A stretch of DNA of 64,000 nt from UBA970 sp049419605. Its GTDB lineage: Bacteria > Bacillota_I > Bacilli_A > RFN20 > CAG-826. Under the pieces are notes generated by a model, which searched no databases, was not told the DNA's origin, and saw only the letters and a list, made by a program, of their open reading frames with translations. Shown one piece after another: positions 1 through 7,939 of this stretch; the stretch's first letter is position 1, and each line of letters opens with the position of its first letter. The stretch lies in contig JBMSKF010000004.1 in NCBI GenBank assembly GCA_049419605.1, positions 1-64,000 on the forward strand, written 5' to 3'. Position numbers and translations under genes: made by a program.

Positions 1-26
1 CATTATCTCTATTATACCGAATCGTT

Positions 27-32
27 TATAAT
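27..32 (+). promoter_or_regulatory. -10 box directly before glycosyltransferase gene
   Basis: A perfect TATAAT lies nine bases before the ATG at 42. There is no GGAGG-like site in the gap, so transcription would start almost at the start codon and the mRNA would be leaderless or nearly so. No convincing -35 is visible in the few upstream bases. Confidence 0.5.
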
Positions 33-41
33 GTCGTTAAG

Positions 42-1238
42 ATGAGAATTTTAGTAGTGACCCAATATTATTACCCAGAAAGCTTCGCCATCACCAATAT
101 TTGTGAGGGTTTAGTTAAATTAGGACATCGTGTTCAAGTTTTAACTTCAAAACCTCAATATGGTTTTGGTGAAGTGCCGAAAGATTATCAAAAAATTACC
201 GATGAAATTGTCAGTGGAGTTAATATCCATCGGGTTAAAACTTTTGCTAGAAAACGTTCAAAATTGAGTGTTTTATTGAATTATCTAACCTTTTATCGTG
301 CAGCAATTCAAGATGTAGAAACACTACCAGGCCGTTTTGATGTGGTCTTGTCGGTTTCGTTATCACCATTGATGGCAATTGCCCCCGGGATTCGTTATGC
401 AAGAAAACATCAGATTCCGCATTTACTTTATGCCGTGGATGTTTGGCCAGAGTCCTTACTTGTGACCTCATACCTCAATCCTAAAGGTCTCATTTATCGC
501 CTATTAAAGCAGTGGAGTCTTAAACTTTATCGACAAGTGGATCGCATTGTTGTCGGTTCACCAAGTTACATTTCCCATTTTAATGCCCTGGTTGGTCAAG
601 ATAAAGTCGCTTCTCAAGCTTTGATTCAACCCGCATTAATTGAATCGATAGGAAAAGAAAAAATAGACTATGGGGATGGTTTTCATCTTGTTTATGCTGG
701 TAATGTTGGTGGCATCCAACAACTTTTACCTTTGATAAAGGCATGGAAACGTACTACGCAAACGGATCATTTACATATTATTGGAGAAGGTCGACAACTG
801 CTAACTCTAAAAAATCTTGTAAATCAATTGCAGTTGCAACAACGCATTCATTTTTATGCTCACCAAACTCCAGAAAATCTTGGTAAATTTTTAGTGGATG
901 CAGATGCCTTTTATGTGGGATTACAAACGCCAGGCATCGTCGGTAAAACCATTCCTCACAAACTTATTCAATATCTCCCTTTTGGTCAACCAATATTGGG
1001 AAATATTCAAGGCGATGGTTTAGCAATCCTAAAAGCATTGAAACCTAGTTTCATTCTTCATGCGAAGATGACGAATTTACCTACATTGATTAAAAAAATA
1101 AAAATGTTATCAATTGAAAATAAAGAAGCAATTCGTTTACAACATCAACAATTTTATACTGAACAATATTCCATCGATAAAGCTTGTGAGAGGCTTGTCA
1201 CTCATTTCAACGAACTCATCCAACTCCATAAACGTTGA
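42..1238 (+). CDS. GT4-family glycosyltransferase (WbuB-like)
   Basis: 398 aa. Probably transfers a sugar from a nucleotide-sugar donor to a lipid or polysaccharide acceptor at the cytoplasmic face of the membrane. The N-terminal Rossmann half opens with ILVVTQYYYPE (3–13) and carries DVWPES at 133–138, a hallmark of the WbuB-like GT4 group. The C-terminal donor-binding half starts near 216 with LVYAGNVGG and has the HKLIQYLPFGQPILG segment that replaces the classical E-x7-E region. The start follows a TATAAT box by nine bases. The last 37 bases overlap the 3' end of the next glycosyltransferase, which lies on the opposite strand. Acceptor and donor cannot be read from sequence; membrane glycolipid or surface polysaccharide synthesis are both possible. 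Confidence 0.8.
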   Translation: MRILVVTQYYYPESFAITNICEGLVKLGHRVQVLTSKPQYGFGEVPKDYQKITDEIVSGVNIHRVKTFARKRSKLSVLLNYLTFYRAAIQDVETLPGRFDVVLSVSLSPLMAIAPGIRYARKHQIPHLLYAVDVWPESLLVTSYLNPKGLIYRLLKQWSLKLYRQVDRIVVGSPSYISHFNALVGQDKVASQALIQPALIESIGKEKIDYGDGFHLVYAGNVGGIQQLLPLIKAWKRTTQTDHLHIIGEGRQLLTLKNLVNQLQLQQRIHFYAHQTPENLGKFLVDADAFYVGLQTPGIVGKTIPHKLIQYLPFGQPILGNIQGDGLAILKALKPSFILHAKMTNLPTLIKKIKMLSIENKEAIRLQHQQFYTEQYSIDKACERLVTHFNELIQLHKR

Positions 1239-2353
1239 CCCGTTATTTCTAATCCAAATAATTGAATTGCTGTTTGTTTTGCCTGGAGTGCTTTGGTTTG
1301 AACAAGACTATAATCTAGCGATAAAAATTGTTTTAAACTGACACGAATGCCATCTTCACTTGCATCTTCAATCCATTGAACAGTTTGATCAAAATGGGTT
1401 TCAAAGAAAGGATGCCTAGTGGTTAAAGTAGGCGCACCCGAGGCAATATAATCGAGAACTTTGGAAGGTATTGCAAACGCGTCTAAGGTTGAATCAACGG
1501 GTCGAGGATTGATATTAACATAAGCGCCTGCTTGATACTTTTGGACTTGAGTTGGTGATAATAAACCTAAAAATTTAATATGACGATGCTGCTGACTAAT
1601 GAGTTCAATCATTCCAGCTTCTGGCCCAAAACCTGCAATTAATAAATCTAAATCAGGGTGTTGCAGTTGGATAAATCCTTTGATAAGTTGATCAATGCCA
1701 TAACGACTGAATAAAGCTCCAGAAAAAAATACATAGGGGCGAACGTGAGATTTTGCACCGGTTGATAATTCCACCATGCCTGGGATTAAAAATTGTGGCT
1801 TATGAGTTGGATTAAATAAGGTTAAAAGGGGTTCAGTAATTCCGATATAAGCTGAATGATATCGATGCAAGCGAATCCATTCGTCAGCTTTTCGTTTAGG
1901 AATACCAGATAATTGATACGGACTATCTGTAAAAATTCCAATCGTGCGAACTCGTGAATGATTTCGATATCTTCTGGCAATCAGGCCTGCTAATTTAGAA
2001 TTGCCATCAACAAAAAGATAAATTAAACCAGTTTGAGATTTTAATAGTCTTGAAATATATCGATGCGTAGATAAAGTAAGGCTAATGACTTTAAATAATT
2101 TGATTGTGGGATGTGCAAATTGAATCAATATTTGTTGGTTATCTCGGTGAATGGATTCTTGCTGCCAAAGGCGCTTGAGTAACTTTTGCGTGGGTGGTAA
2201 ACAAATCACCTGCGTTGGTGTTTGTTTTGATAAAGATTGAATTAATCTTGAAAAATACAATTGATGGCTAGGATTGATGATTTCTCCCGAATGAATTCTA
2301 GATTGAAAAACGGTAGATGGTAAGACTGAACTTAAAAAAACCATTTGATTCAT
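1202..2353 (-). CDS. glycosyltransferase, GT-B fold
   Basis: 383 aa. The C-terminal half shows the GT-B donor site: LIAGFGPE followed by the block AIPSKVLDYIASGAPTL, where PSK..DYIASG is typical of GT4-type enzymes. The N-terminal half is divergent, as is usual for the acceptor domain. No signal peptide is visible. The start ATG overlaps the stop of the upstream glycosyltransferase at 2350, so the two are translationally coupled. Its 3' end overlaps the convergent gene at 42–1238 by 37 bases. Substrate unknown; with its neighbours it forms a three-gene glycosylation cluster. Confidence 0.75.
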   Translation of the reverse strand: MNQMVFLSSVLPSTVFQSRIHSGEIINPSHQLYFSRLIQSLSKQTPTQVICLPPTQKLLKRLWQQESIHRDNQQILIQFAHPTIKLFKVISLTLSTHRYISRLLKSQTGLIYLFVDGNSKLAGLIARRYRNHSRVRTIGIFTDSPYQLSGIPKRKADEWIRLHRYHSAYIGITEPLLTLFNPTHKPQFLIPGMVELSTGAKSHVRPYVFFSGALFSRYGIDQLIKGFIQLQHPDLDLLIAGFGPEAGMIELISQQHRHIKFLGLLSPTQVQKYQAGAYVNINPRPVDSTLDAFAIPSKVLDYIASGAPTLTTRHPFFETHFDQTVQWIEDASEDGIRVSLKQFLSLDYSLVQTKALQAKQTAIQLFGLEITGQRLWSWMSSLK

Positions 2354-3444
2354 GATCGGATTCCTAAATGGTATAAATGAGAATTTACCATCGTTTCAAT
2401 CGTGTATTCCTTGGCAGTATCTAAACATGCCTTAGGATTTTCTAAAAGGATTAACTGTTGCACTTTTTTTGCGAATGTATTCATGGATGTTAAAGGAATT
2501 CTGAAACCATTCACGCCTTGCTTAATTAATACTTTACTAGAAATGACTTGATCAGAACTTAAAACAGGAATGCCTTGAGATAAAGCCTCATTGACCACAT
2601 GACCATAAATATCTTCTTTACTGAGTAGGATAAAACCATCACTCGCTCGCAACATTGATAACATTAAGTTTTTAGGTTGAAAGGGTTTGATGGTGATATT
2701 TGAAAGTTGATGAGCTTGAATTTCGCGTTGGTAGGTTTTTCTTAACGGTCCATTGCCCACGATAATTAAATGAAACGATTGAGGTACTTTTTTCCAGGCA
2801 CGAATCAAAGTGACAAAATTTTTTCTTTGAATAAATTGACCAATAGAGATTAATATCTTTCCTGAGGATGGCAGTCCAATCGTTTTTCTTAAGGATTGTT
2901 TTTCTTTGAGTGTTAAAGGATTCTTAAGGATTTCATCTTGAAAAATGGTGCTGTAAGGATAATGCATGATCTTATCTTTTTTTGCTCCATAATGAACTAG
3001 ATAATCATCCACGATTGGCGTAGGAGAAAAATAACCCTTTGCCCCTGAAATTAGTTTTTTCTTCAGGGCAAATTTCCAGGGAGTGTCTTGACGAATGACA
3101 CCGCCATTGACGTAAAGATAATAAGGAATCTTGTTTTTTTGTAAGAATAATATCGTGATGATTTCTGTTAATGACGAATAACCATTGATGATGACATAAT
3201 CATACTGATGTTGACGTAGATGGTTTTTAACGGCAAATGAAAGATGATTTTCTTTTCCAATATTGATACCTTTTAAAACTTGATAATTGAATTTCCATTG
3301 ATCTCTAGAAACATATTGATCTTTGGCATATCCAGATAATTCTCGTTCAAAAAAAACGGTTAAACGAAGATGTTTCGCCAATCCGTTAAACAAATTGATT
3401 TTATAGGGTGCAGGATGACTGAATAAAAAGAAACAAGATTTCAT
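2350..3444 (-). CDS. GT4-family glycosyltransferase
   Basis: 364 aa from the chosen start. An in-frame ATG nine codons further upstream (3471) exists, but it would place the gene's own TATAAT box (3454–3459) inside the coding sequence, and the family begins with the hydrophobic strand CFFLFSHPAPYK. The donor half contains IVGNGPLRKTY and the E-x7-E type motif EDIYGHVVNEALSQGIPVLSS, where the glutamates contact the nucleotide sugar in GT4 enzymes. It is followed with a four-base overlap by another glycosyltransferase. Acceptor unknown; glycolipid or cell-surface glycan synthesis is the likely role. Confidence 0.8.
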   Translation of the reverse strand: MKSCFFLFSHPAPYKINLFNGLAKHLRLTVFFERELSGYAKDQYVSRDQWKFNYQVLKGINIGKENHLSFAVKNHLRQHQYDYVIINGYSSLTEIITILFLQKNKIPYYLYVNGGVIRQDTPWKFALKKKLISGAKGYFSPTPIVDDYLVHYGAKKDKIMHYPYSTIFQDEILKNPLTLKEKQSLRKTIGLPSSGKILISIGQFIQRKNFVTLIRAWKKVPQSFHLIIVGNGPLRKTYQREIQAHQLSNITIKPFQPKNLMLSMLRASDGFILLSKEDIYGHVVNEALSQGIPVLSSDQVISSKVLIKQGVNGFRIPLTSMNTFAKKVQQLILLENPKACLDTAKEYTIETMVNSHLYHLGIRS

Positions 3445-3453
3445 CTTGTATTT

Positions 3454-3459
3454 ATTATA
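3454..3459 (-). promoter_or_regulatory. -10 box of the minus-strand glycosyltransferase pair
   Basis: On the minus strand a perfect TATAAT is followed after nine bases by the ATG at 3444, with no Shine-Dalgarno. The spacing equals that at the first gene of the window and implies a leaderless mRNA. Confidence 0.5.
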
Positions 3460-3503
3460 CAAAAATCCCAACTTTTCTTTGATTTTAGTAAGATATATGT
3501 AAG

Positions 3504-4169
3504 ATGAATCGTACTTGGCAAAATTTCTTCATTGAAGAAAAAAAATTACCTTATGCCCATTCCTTAAAACAATTTTTAGATCAGGCTTATCAACATAAAA
3601 AAATATACCCCCCAAGAAATCAAATGTATCGTGCCTTTGATTTATGTCCTGTTGATCAATTAAAAGTCGTGATTATTGGTCAAGATCCTTATCATCAACC
3701 TGGCCAGGCAAATGGGTTGGCTTTCTCCGTGAATCCAGGAATTAAGCTTCCACCCAGTCTTCTCAATATTTACAAAGAAATCTCTGTTGATTTAGGATTC
3801 AATATGAATATGCAATCTGGAGATTTAACCTATCTCGCAAAACAAGGTGTCTTATTACTCAACAGTTTATTAACGGTCGAAGATAGTCACCCTTTATCGC
3901 ATCAAAAAATTGGTTATGAAATATTTTTTGAGCATGTTTTTCAATTGATTGAAAGCTTTGATCAACCCATTCTTTATTTACTTTGGGGGAGTCATGCAAA
4001 AGCCTATCAATCTTGGATAACCAATCCTAACCATACAAGTCTGCTAGCTCATCATCCTTCTCCCTTATCCGCGAATCGTGGCGGATGGTTTGGTTGCCGT
4101 CATTTTTCAAAAACTAATACTTGGTTGATTGAAAAAGGACTTCAACCAATTCATTGGTCTAACACTTAA
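3504..4169 (+). CDS. ung: uracil-DNA glycosylase, family 1
   Basis: 221 aa, the normal length. Removes uracil from DNA as the first step of base excision repair. The catalytic water-activating motif GQDPYH is at 59–64 (Asp61), and the second motif HPSPLSANRG at 184–193 carries the His that stabilises the leaving uracil and the loop that enters the minor groove. Start ATG at 3504 follows a weak -10-like TAAGAT by nine bases and has no Shine-Dalgarno. The gene is divergent from the glycosyltransferases and is followed by the TPP riboswitch of thiT, with no clear terminator in between. Confidence 0.97.
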   Translation: MNRTWQNFFIEEKKLPYAHSLKQFLDQAYQHKKIYPPRNQMYRAFDLCPVDQLKVVIIGQDPYHQPGQANGLAFSVNPGIKLPPSLLNIYKEISVDLGFNMNMQSGDLTYLAKQGVLLLNSLLTVEDSHPLSHQKIGYEIFFEHVFQLIESFDQPILYLLWGSHAKAYQSWITNPNHTSLLAHHPSPLSANRGGWFGCRHFSKTNTWLIEKGLQPIHWSNT

Positions 4170-4180
4170 AATATTTTTTT

Positions 4181-4189
4181 TGATATAGT
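4181..4189 (+). promoter_or_regulatory. extended -10 promoter of the thiT riboswitch transcript
   Basis: TGaTATAGT fits an extended -10 (TGnTATAAT with one mismatch) and lies just before the riboswitch aptamer. No good -35 is visible, which is common for extended -10 promoters. Confidence 0.4.
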
Positions 4190-4191
4190 AT

Positions 4192-4280
4192 TTTCAACGG
4201 GAGCTAAGTTTGGCTTGGCTGAGAGGGTGTGCGATTCATACCGACCGGACCTGATCTAGGTAATGCTAGCGTAGGAAAGT
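4192..4280 (+). promoter_or_regulatory. TPP riboswitch aptamer (THI element)
   Basis: The two invariant TPP-binding segments are present: CTGAGA at 4219–4224 (pyrimidine pocket) and ACCTGATCT at 4249–4257, followed by TAATGCTAGCGTAGG at 4261–4275. These match the THI-box consensus in order and spacing. It sits directly upstream of a transcription terminator and the thiamine transporter gene, so TPP binding should shut off thiT. Confidence 0.95.
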
Positions 4281-4294
4281 AACAAAGTTTTGTT

Positions 4295-4318
4295 ATCCTT
4301 GCTAGCCAAGGATTTTTT
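4295..4318 (+). terminator. riboswitch-controlled intrinsic terminator
   Basis: Seven-base stem ATCCTTG/CAAGGAT with loop CTAGC and six T residues. The hexamer GCTAGC (4301–4306) in stem and loop is identical to 4265–4270 in the aptamer. Because GCTAGC is self-complementary, the two copies can pair and give a plausible antiterminator when TPP is absent. Confidence 0.85.
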
Positions 4319-4336
4319 ATTTAAGGAGGTAAAAAA

Positions 4337-4888
4337 ATGAAAAATCTAAGGCTGAATGTTCGTGAAATTGTGTTGATGGGAATGCTAGTTGCGCTGACGA
4401 TTGTATTGGATATGGTCTTTAAAGTTTATCAACAAGCAAATGGAGGTTCTATCAATCTTGCGATGGTAGGTTTAGTCTTGATTAGCCTATCTTTTTCTTG
4501 GTGGAAAACTTGGTTTGCGACGGCAATTGTTTTTGGATTATTGAGTTCAATCCTCGATGGGTATGTTGCATATTATCTTTTTGATTATGCTTTTGCGTTA
4601 AGTGGATTTTTCCTAATTTCCATTTTTAGATTAAACATTTTACAAAAGAAGAACTTAAAAGGTTTACTGATTTTGTTGGGGACTTTCACACTGGCCTTTA
4701 GTTGGCGATTAGTCATGCATATCATTTCAGGTGTGCTTTATTTTGAAGTCGATTGGCTTGGATCTTGGATTTATAATATTGGTTATTTATTCCCTTCATT
4801 TTTGCTATCCACATTTGCAGTAATCGTCCTATATTATTCGAATTTACTGACGATTATTCGCAATTTAACAACGCAAAAGATGATATAA
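4337..4888 (+). CDS. thiT: thiamine ECF transporter substrate-binding subunit ThiT
   Basis: 183 aa, the usual length. Integral membrane S component that binds thiamine and works with the shared EcfA/A'/T energising module, which is not in this window. About six hydrophobic helices are visible. The segment NGGSINLAMVGLVL and the later LFDYAFALSGF resemble the thiamine-binding regions of ThiT. The start has a strong site, AAGGAGGT seven bases upstream. Control by the TPP riboswitch just upstream makes the thiamine assignment firm. The stop codon is embedded in a TATAAT box that probably drives the next gene. Confidence 0.92.
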   Translation: MKNLRLNVREIVLMGMLVALTIVLDMVFKVYQQANGGSINLAMVGLVLISLSFSWWKTWFATAIVFGLLSSILDGYVAYYLFDYAFALSGFFLISIFRLNILQKKNLKGLLILLGTFTLAFSWRLVMHIISGVLYFEVDWLGSWIYNIGYLFPSFLLSTFAVIVLYYSNLLTIIRNLTTQKMI

Positions 4889-4889
4889 T
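4881..4889 (+). promoter_or_regulatory. extended -10 promoter overlapping the thiT stop codon
   Basis: TGaTATAAT is a perfect extended -10 and its TATAA covers the thiT stop. It would give a leader of roughly 15 bases for the DUF402–tsaEB–rimI–tsaD operon. A seven-base hairpin (TTTACCT at 4889–4895 with AGGTAAA at 4903–4909) fills the gap and covers the only Shine-Dalgarno-like bases before the ATG at 4912. Confidence 0.55.
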
Positions 4890-4911
4890 TTACCTGTTCA
4901 AAAGGTAAAAA

Positions 4912-5445
4912 ATGTCAGTTAAAGGTAGTTGGTTAAAAATCCAAAGTTATAAACATGATGGTTCCTTGCATCGTTGCTGGGAACGGAATTATGTTCTGCT
5001 TGAAGACGATGATTTTTTTGTCACGGCAAATCATAAAACCAAAGTTACCGAGGCAAATGGCAGAAGATGGTTTTCTAAAGAACCTGCGATTTCTTTTTTT
5101 AGTAAACGCGATTGGTTTAATGTGATTGGAATGATCAAGGATCGTGGTGTGGTTTTTTATGTCAACATCGCTTCACCCACTTTACTGCATCGCGGAATTT
5201 TAAAATATATTGATTATGATCTAGATTACAAATTATTTCCTGATGGTTACATCATGAGTTTAGACGAACGGGAATTTGAAAAGCACAGTAAACGATATCA
5301 ATATTCTGCTGAACTTAAAGATGTCCTTATTCGTTCTGCTGCCTTGTTATTTAAAAAGTTACAAGATCGAGATTATCCATTTCAAATGCATCGTATTCAA
5401 GAATTGTTTCAACAATTTATCAAGGAAAAGAAATTTTTATTCTAA
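4912..5445 (+). CDS. DUF402 nucleoside di/triphosphatase family protein (YgaC/NtdP-like)
   Basis: 177 aa, the full length of the Firmicutes YgaC/NtdP group. Members hydrolyse nucleoside tri- and diphosphates and have a barrel-like DUF402 domain. Recognisable features are IQSYKHDGSLHRCWE near the N-terminus, EANGRRWFSKEPAI in the middle and LKYIDYDLDYKLFPDG around residues 96–111, the most conserved block, whose Asp residues bind divalent metal. A helical C-terminal tail follows. First gene of a tight operon: its TAA overlaps the tsaE ATG by one base. The exact substrate here is inferred from the family. Confidence 0.85.
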   Translation: MSVKGSWLKIQSYKHDGSLHRCWERNYVLLEDDDFFVTANHKTKVTEANGRRWFSKEPAISFFSKRDWFNVIGMIKDRGVVFYVNIASPTLLHRGILKYIDYDLDYKLFPDGYIMSLDEREFEKHSKRYQYSAELKDVLIRSAALLFKKLQDRDYPFQMHRIQELFQQFIKEKKFLF

Positions 5446-5873
5446 TGAAACAATCTTTTGAACTTCGTCGTATTGAAGACATTCAACCCTTTGTTAACGC
5501 CATCATGCCTTGGTTAACGTTGGGGACACTGGTGACCTTGCAAGGGCCATTAGGGGTTGGTAAAACTACGCTTGTACAAGCAATCGCAAAACAATTAGGT
5601 GTCTTCAATCGCATCAGTTCACCAACCTTTACCATTATGAAAATGTATCCTTTAGAACGCCTAAATGGTCGATTACTCCATGTGGATGCTTATCGATTAG
5701 AAACACAAACTTCGATTGGTTTAGAAGATGAAATGGGTGAAGACACCATTACCATGATTGAATGGCCAGAAAAATTAAACCCATTACCTTTTTCTAAAAA
5801 AATAGTCCATCTAACATTACGGTTTAAAGATGAACAAACTCGACAAGTTGATGTAGAGACGGTGACGTTATGA
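5445..5873 (+). CDS. tsaE: tRNA threonylcarbamoyladenosine biosynthesis ATPase TsaE
   Basis: 142 aa. P-loop ATPase that assists TsaB–TsaD in making t6A at position 37 of ANN-decoding tRNAs. The Walker A motif GPLGVGKT is at 34–41, followed by SSPTFTIMKMY and LLHVDAYRLE, both diagnostic of TsaE. Start overlaps the DUF402 stop (TAATG), and its own stop overlaps tsaB (ATGA), so translation is coupled. All three Tsa proteins are encoded within 2.5 kb. Confidence 0.96.
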   Translation: MKQSFELRRIEDIQPFVNAIMPWLTLGTLVTLQGPLGVGKTTLVQAIAKQLGVFNRISSPTFTIMKMYPLERLNGRLLHVDAYRLETQTSIGLEDEMGEDTITMIEWPEKLNPLPFSKKIVHLTLRFKDEQTRQVDVETVTL

Positions 5874-6457
5874 AACCTTCACTTAAACTCATTTTGGATT
5901 CAAGCACTCCGACTTTATTTCTTGGTTTAATCCAAGGAGACCATATTCTAGGTCACCATGTCGAAGTTCTTGATCGTCAACATGCGGAATGGATGTTACC
6001 AAGGATTATTCAATTTCTGAATCGTTGGCAACTTCAACTTGCTGACATTACCGATGTCATCGTAGGTCATGGTCCTGGATCTTTTACAGGTGTGCGTTTA
6101 TCTTTAACCTTAATCAAAACGTTAGCCTTACTTCAACCCTTACAAGTTTATCCCATTAACACCCTTCATTTATATGCATTTCATTCACCCGTGATCATGT
6201 TACTTGATGCGCGTGGAGGGCGACATTATGTTGCAGTCTATCAAGGAAGCAAAGCGTTAATTGCTCCCCACATTGTGAATGAAACGGCCTTAAGTGAAAT
6301 CAAAGAACAATTTCCTAATGTTAAATCGATGACCATTAGTGACGCTATTCAAGAACCTGAAGCGGTATTACAACATCTTTTAAAAATGAATAATTCAATG
6401 ATTCCTATCAAGGATATTCAAACCTTGAATCCGCTTTACTTAAAGGATTTGTTATGA
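5870..6457 (+). CDS. tsaB: tRNA threonylcarbamoyladenosine biosynthesis scaffold TsaB
   Basis: 195 aa, somewhat short for the family because the C-terminal part is compact. Catalytically silent ASKHA-fold partner of TsaD. It has the N-terminal ILDSSTP strand and the signature GHGPGSFTGVR (66–76), followed by a MLLDARGGRHYVAVY segment typical of TsaB. Overlaps tsaE and rimI by four bases on either side. Forms the TsaB–TsaD heterodimer to which TsaE binds. Confidence 0.95.
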   Translation: MKPSLKLILDSSTPTLFLGLIQGDHILGHHVEVLDRQHAEWMLPRIIQFLNRWQLQLADITDVIVGHGPGSFTGVRLSLTLIKTLALLQPLQVYPINTLHLYAFHSPVIMLLDARGGRHYVAVYQGSKALIAPHIVNETALSEIKEQFPNVKSMTISDAIQEPEAVLQHLLKMNNSMIPIKDIQTLNPLYLKDLL

Positions 6458-6888
6458 CCATACGACCAGCGACTCAAGCAGATTTACCAATGATACTGAA
6501 AATTGAAAAACTTTCATTTGCTTCACCATGGACAGAAGCACATTTTCAATATGAACTTCAAGAAAATCCTTATGCTTATGTTTTGGTTGCAGAAGCAGAG
6601 GGACATCTTGTTGGCTATATCGATTTTTGGATTACCTTTCAGCAAGCTCAAATTAATAATCTTGCAGTAGCCCCTACACTCCGTCAACATGGCATTGGAA
6701 AAATGATTTTACTTGATGCAATGGACCGTATCAAAAAAGCAAACTGTGAATCGATTACATTAGAAGTGAGAGTGAGTAATCACATTGCTCAGCAGTTATA
6801 TCGTAAGCAAGGATTTCAAATTCTGTTAACGAAACCCAAATATTATGCGGATGGTGAAGATGCCTATCTGATGGAGAAAAGGTTATGA
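6454..6888 (+). CDS. rimI: ribosomal-protein-alanine N-acetyltransferase RimI
   Basis: 144 aa GNAT acetyltransferase. NNLAVAPTLRQHGIGKMIL contains the acetyl-CoA pyrophosphate loop (RxxGIG type), and the C-terminal half has VRVSNHIAQQLYRKQGF, the RimI-type motif. RimI acetylates the N-terminus of S18 in enteric bacteria; in Gram-positive genomes it is embedded between tsaB and tsaD exactly as here. Translationally coupled to both neighbours by ATGA overlaps. Confidence 0.92.
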   Translation: MTIRPATQADLPMILKIEKLSFASPWTEAHFQYELQENPYAYVLVAEAEGHLVGYIDFWITFQQAQINNLAVAPTLRQHGIGKMILLDAMDRIKKANCESITLEVRVSNHIAQQLYRKQGFQILLTKPKYYADGEDAYLMEKRL

Positions 6889-7901
6889 AACCAACCTATA
6901 TTTTAGGAATTGAAACAAGTTGTGATGAAACCTCGATTGCCATCGTCGATGGCGAAAAGGTTTTAAGTCATGTCACTGCTTCTCAAATTAAACAGCATCA
7001 AGCTTTTGGAGGTGTCTTTCCTGAACTTGCTTCGCGATTGCACACTGAAAATATTGGTTATGTGCTTCAAACCGCGATGAACGAGGCGAAACTTTCTTAT
7101 GAAGATTTATCTGCAATTGCTGTGACCAAAGGACCAGGTCTTATTGGCGCCCTTCACATTGGTTTACAAAGTGCAAAAATGCTTGCAGCAAGATTGAATA
7201 TCCCCCTCATTGGAGTTCACCATCATGCTGCGCATCTTGAAGCTGCAAGGTTTGTTCAACCGATTCAATATCCTGCGCTTGGTTTGATCGTCAGTGGTGG
7301 GCATACTGAACTTGTTTATATGCCAAAGCCTTTGCAATATGAATTAATCGGTCAAACCCAAGATGATGCGGTTGGAGAATCGTATGATAAAGTCGCTCGC
7401 ATGATTGGCTTAGCGTATCCTGGCGGACCTATCATTGACCAATTGGCACAATCTGGATCCCCACAATATGTATTGCCTTTACCAAAGGCTACTGGGGTTT
7501 TTGATTTTTCATATTCTGGTTTAAAAACTGCTGTGCAAACGCTCATTCAAAAAGAACAACAAGCAAAGCGAGATTTGAACGTGCAAAATTTAAGTTATGC
7601 TTTTCAACAATTGGTCATACAAACGTTAATCGATAAACTTAAACTTGCCTTGCAAACCTATCACGTGAAATCCGTGATGATAGGTGGAGGTGTTTCTTTA
7701 AATCGAGAATTAAGAAAGCAGGCCAATCTTCTTGCAACTGAATCGAAAATACCGATCATTTTTCCACCCGCCTGGGCTTGTACGGATAATGGTGCCATGA
7801 TTGCCTTATTGGGAAGTGAAATGTTAAAAGCAGGCATGGTATCGTCACTAGATCTTGGTGTTGATCCCTCCTGGGAAATCCAAGCAAGCAGTCAAAAGTA
7901 A
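6885..7901 (+). CDS. tsaD: tRNA threonylcarbamoyltransferase TsaD
   Basis: 338 aa, the normal length. Transfers threonylcarbamoyl from the adenylate to A37 of tRNA. The metal-binding HHHAAH is at 112–117 with the following LEAARF. Also present are ETSCDETSIAIV at the N-terminus, LIVSGGHTELV, GESYDKVARMIGLAYPGG and GGGVSLNRELR, the ASKHA nucleotide-binding set. Last gene of the DUF402–tsaE–tsaB–rimI–tsaD operon. A TATAAT follows its stop and probably drives asnS. Confidence 0.97.
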   Translation: MKPTYILGIETSCDETSIAIVDGEKVLSHVTASQIKQHQAFGGVFPELASRLHTENIGYVLQTAMNEAKLSYEDLSAIAVTKGPGLIGALHIGLQSAKMLAARLNIPLIGVHHHAAHLEAARFVQPIQYPALGLIVSGGHTELVYMPKPLQYELIGQTQDDAVGESYDKVARMIGLAYPGGPIIDQLAQSGSPQYVLPLPKATGVFDFSYSGLKTAVQTLIQKEQQAKRDLNVQNLSYAFQQLVIQTLIDKLKLALQTYHVKSVMIGGGVSLNRELRKQANLLATESKIPIIFPPAWACTDNGAMIALLGSEMLKAGMVSSLDLGVDPSWEIQASSQK

Positions 7902-7907
7902 ATAAGT

Positions 7908-7913
7908 TATAAT
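7908..7913 (+). promoter_or_regulatory. -10 box upstream of asnS
   Basis: Perfect TATAAT seven bases after the tsaD stop and 26 bases before the asnS ATG. A weak AGGA lies at a normal distance from the ATG, so this gene probably has a short conventional leader. No clear -35. Confidence 0.4.
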
Positions 7914-7939
7914 ATCATTACAAAAAGTAGGATAACCAT

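Noticed and set aside
7902..7939. T-box leader before asnS
   Set aside because: The 38-base gap is too short and has no specifier or T-box sequence. The same holds for cysS, with a gap of four bases.
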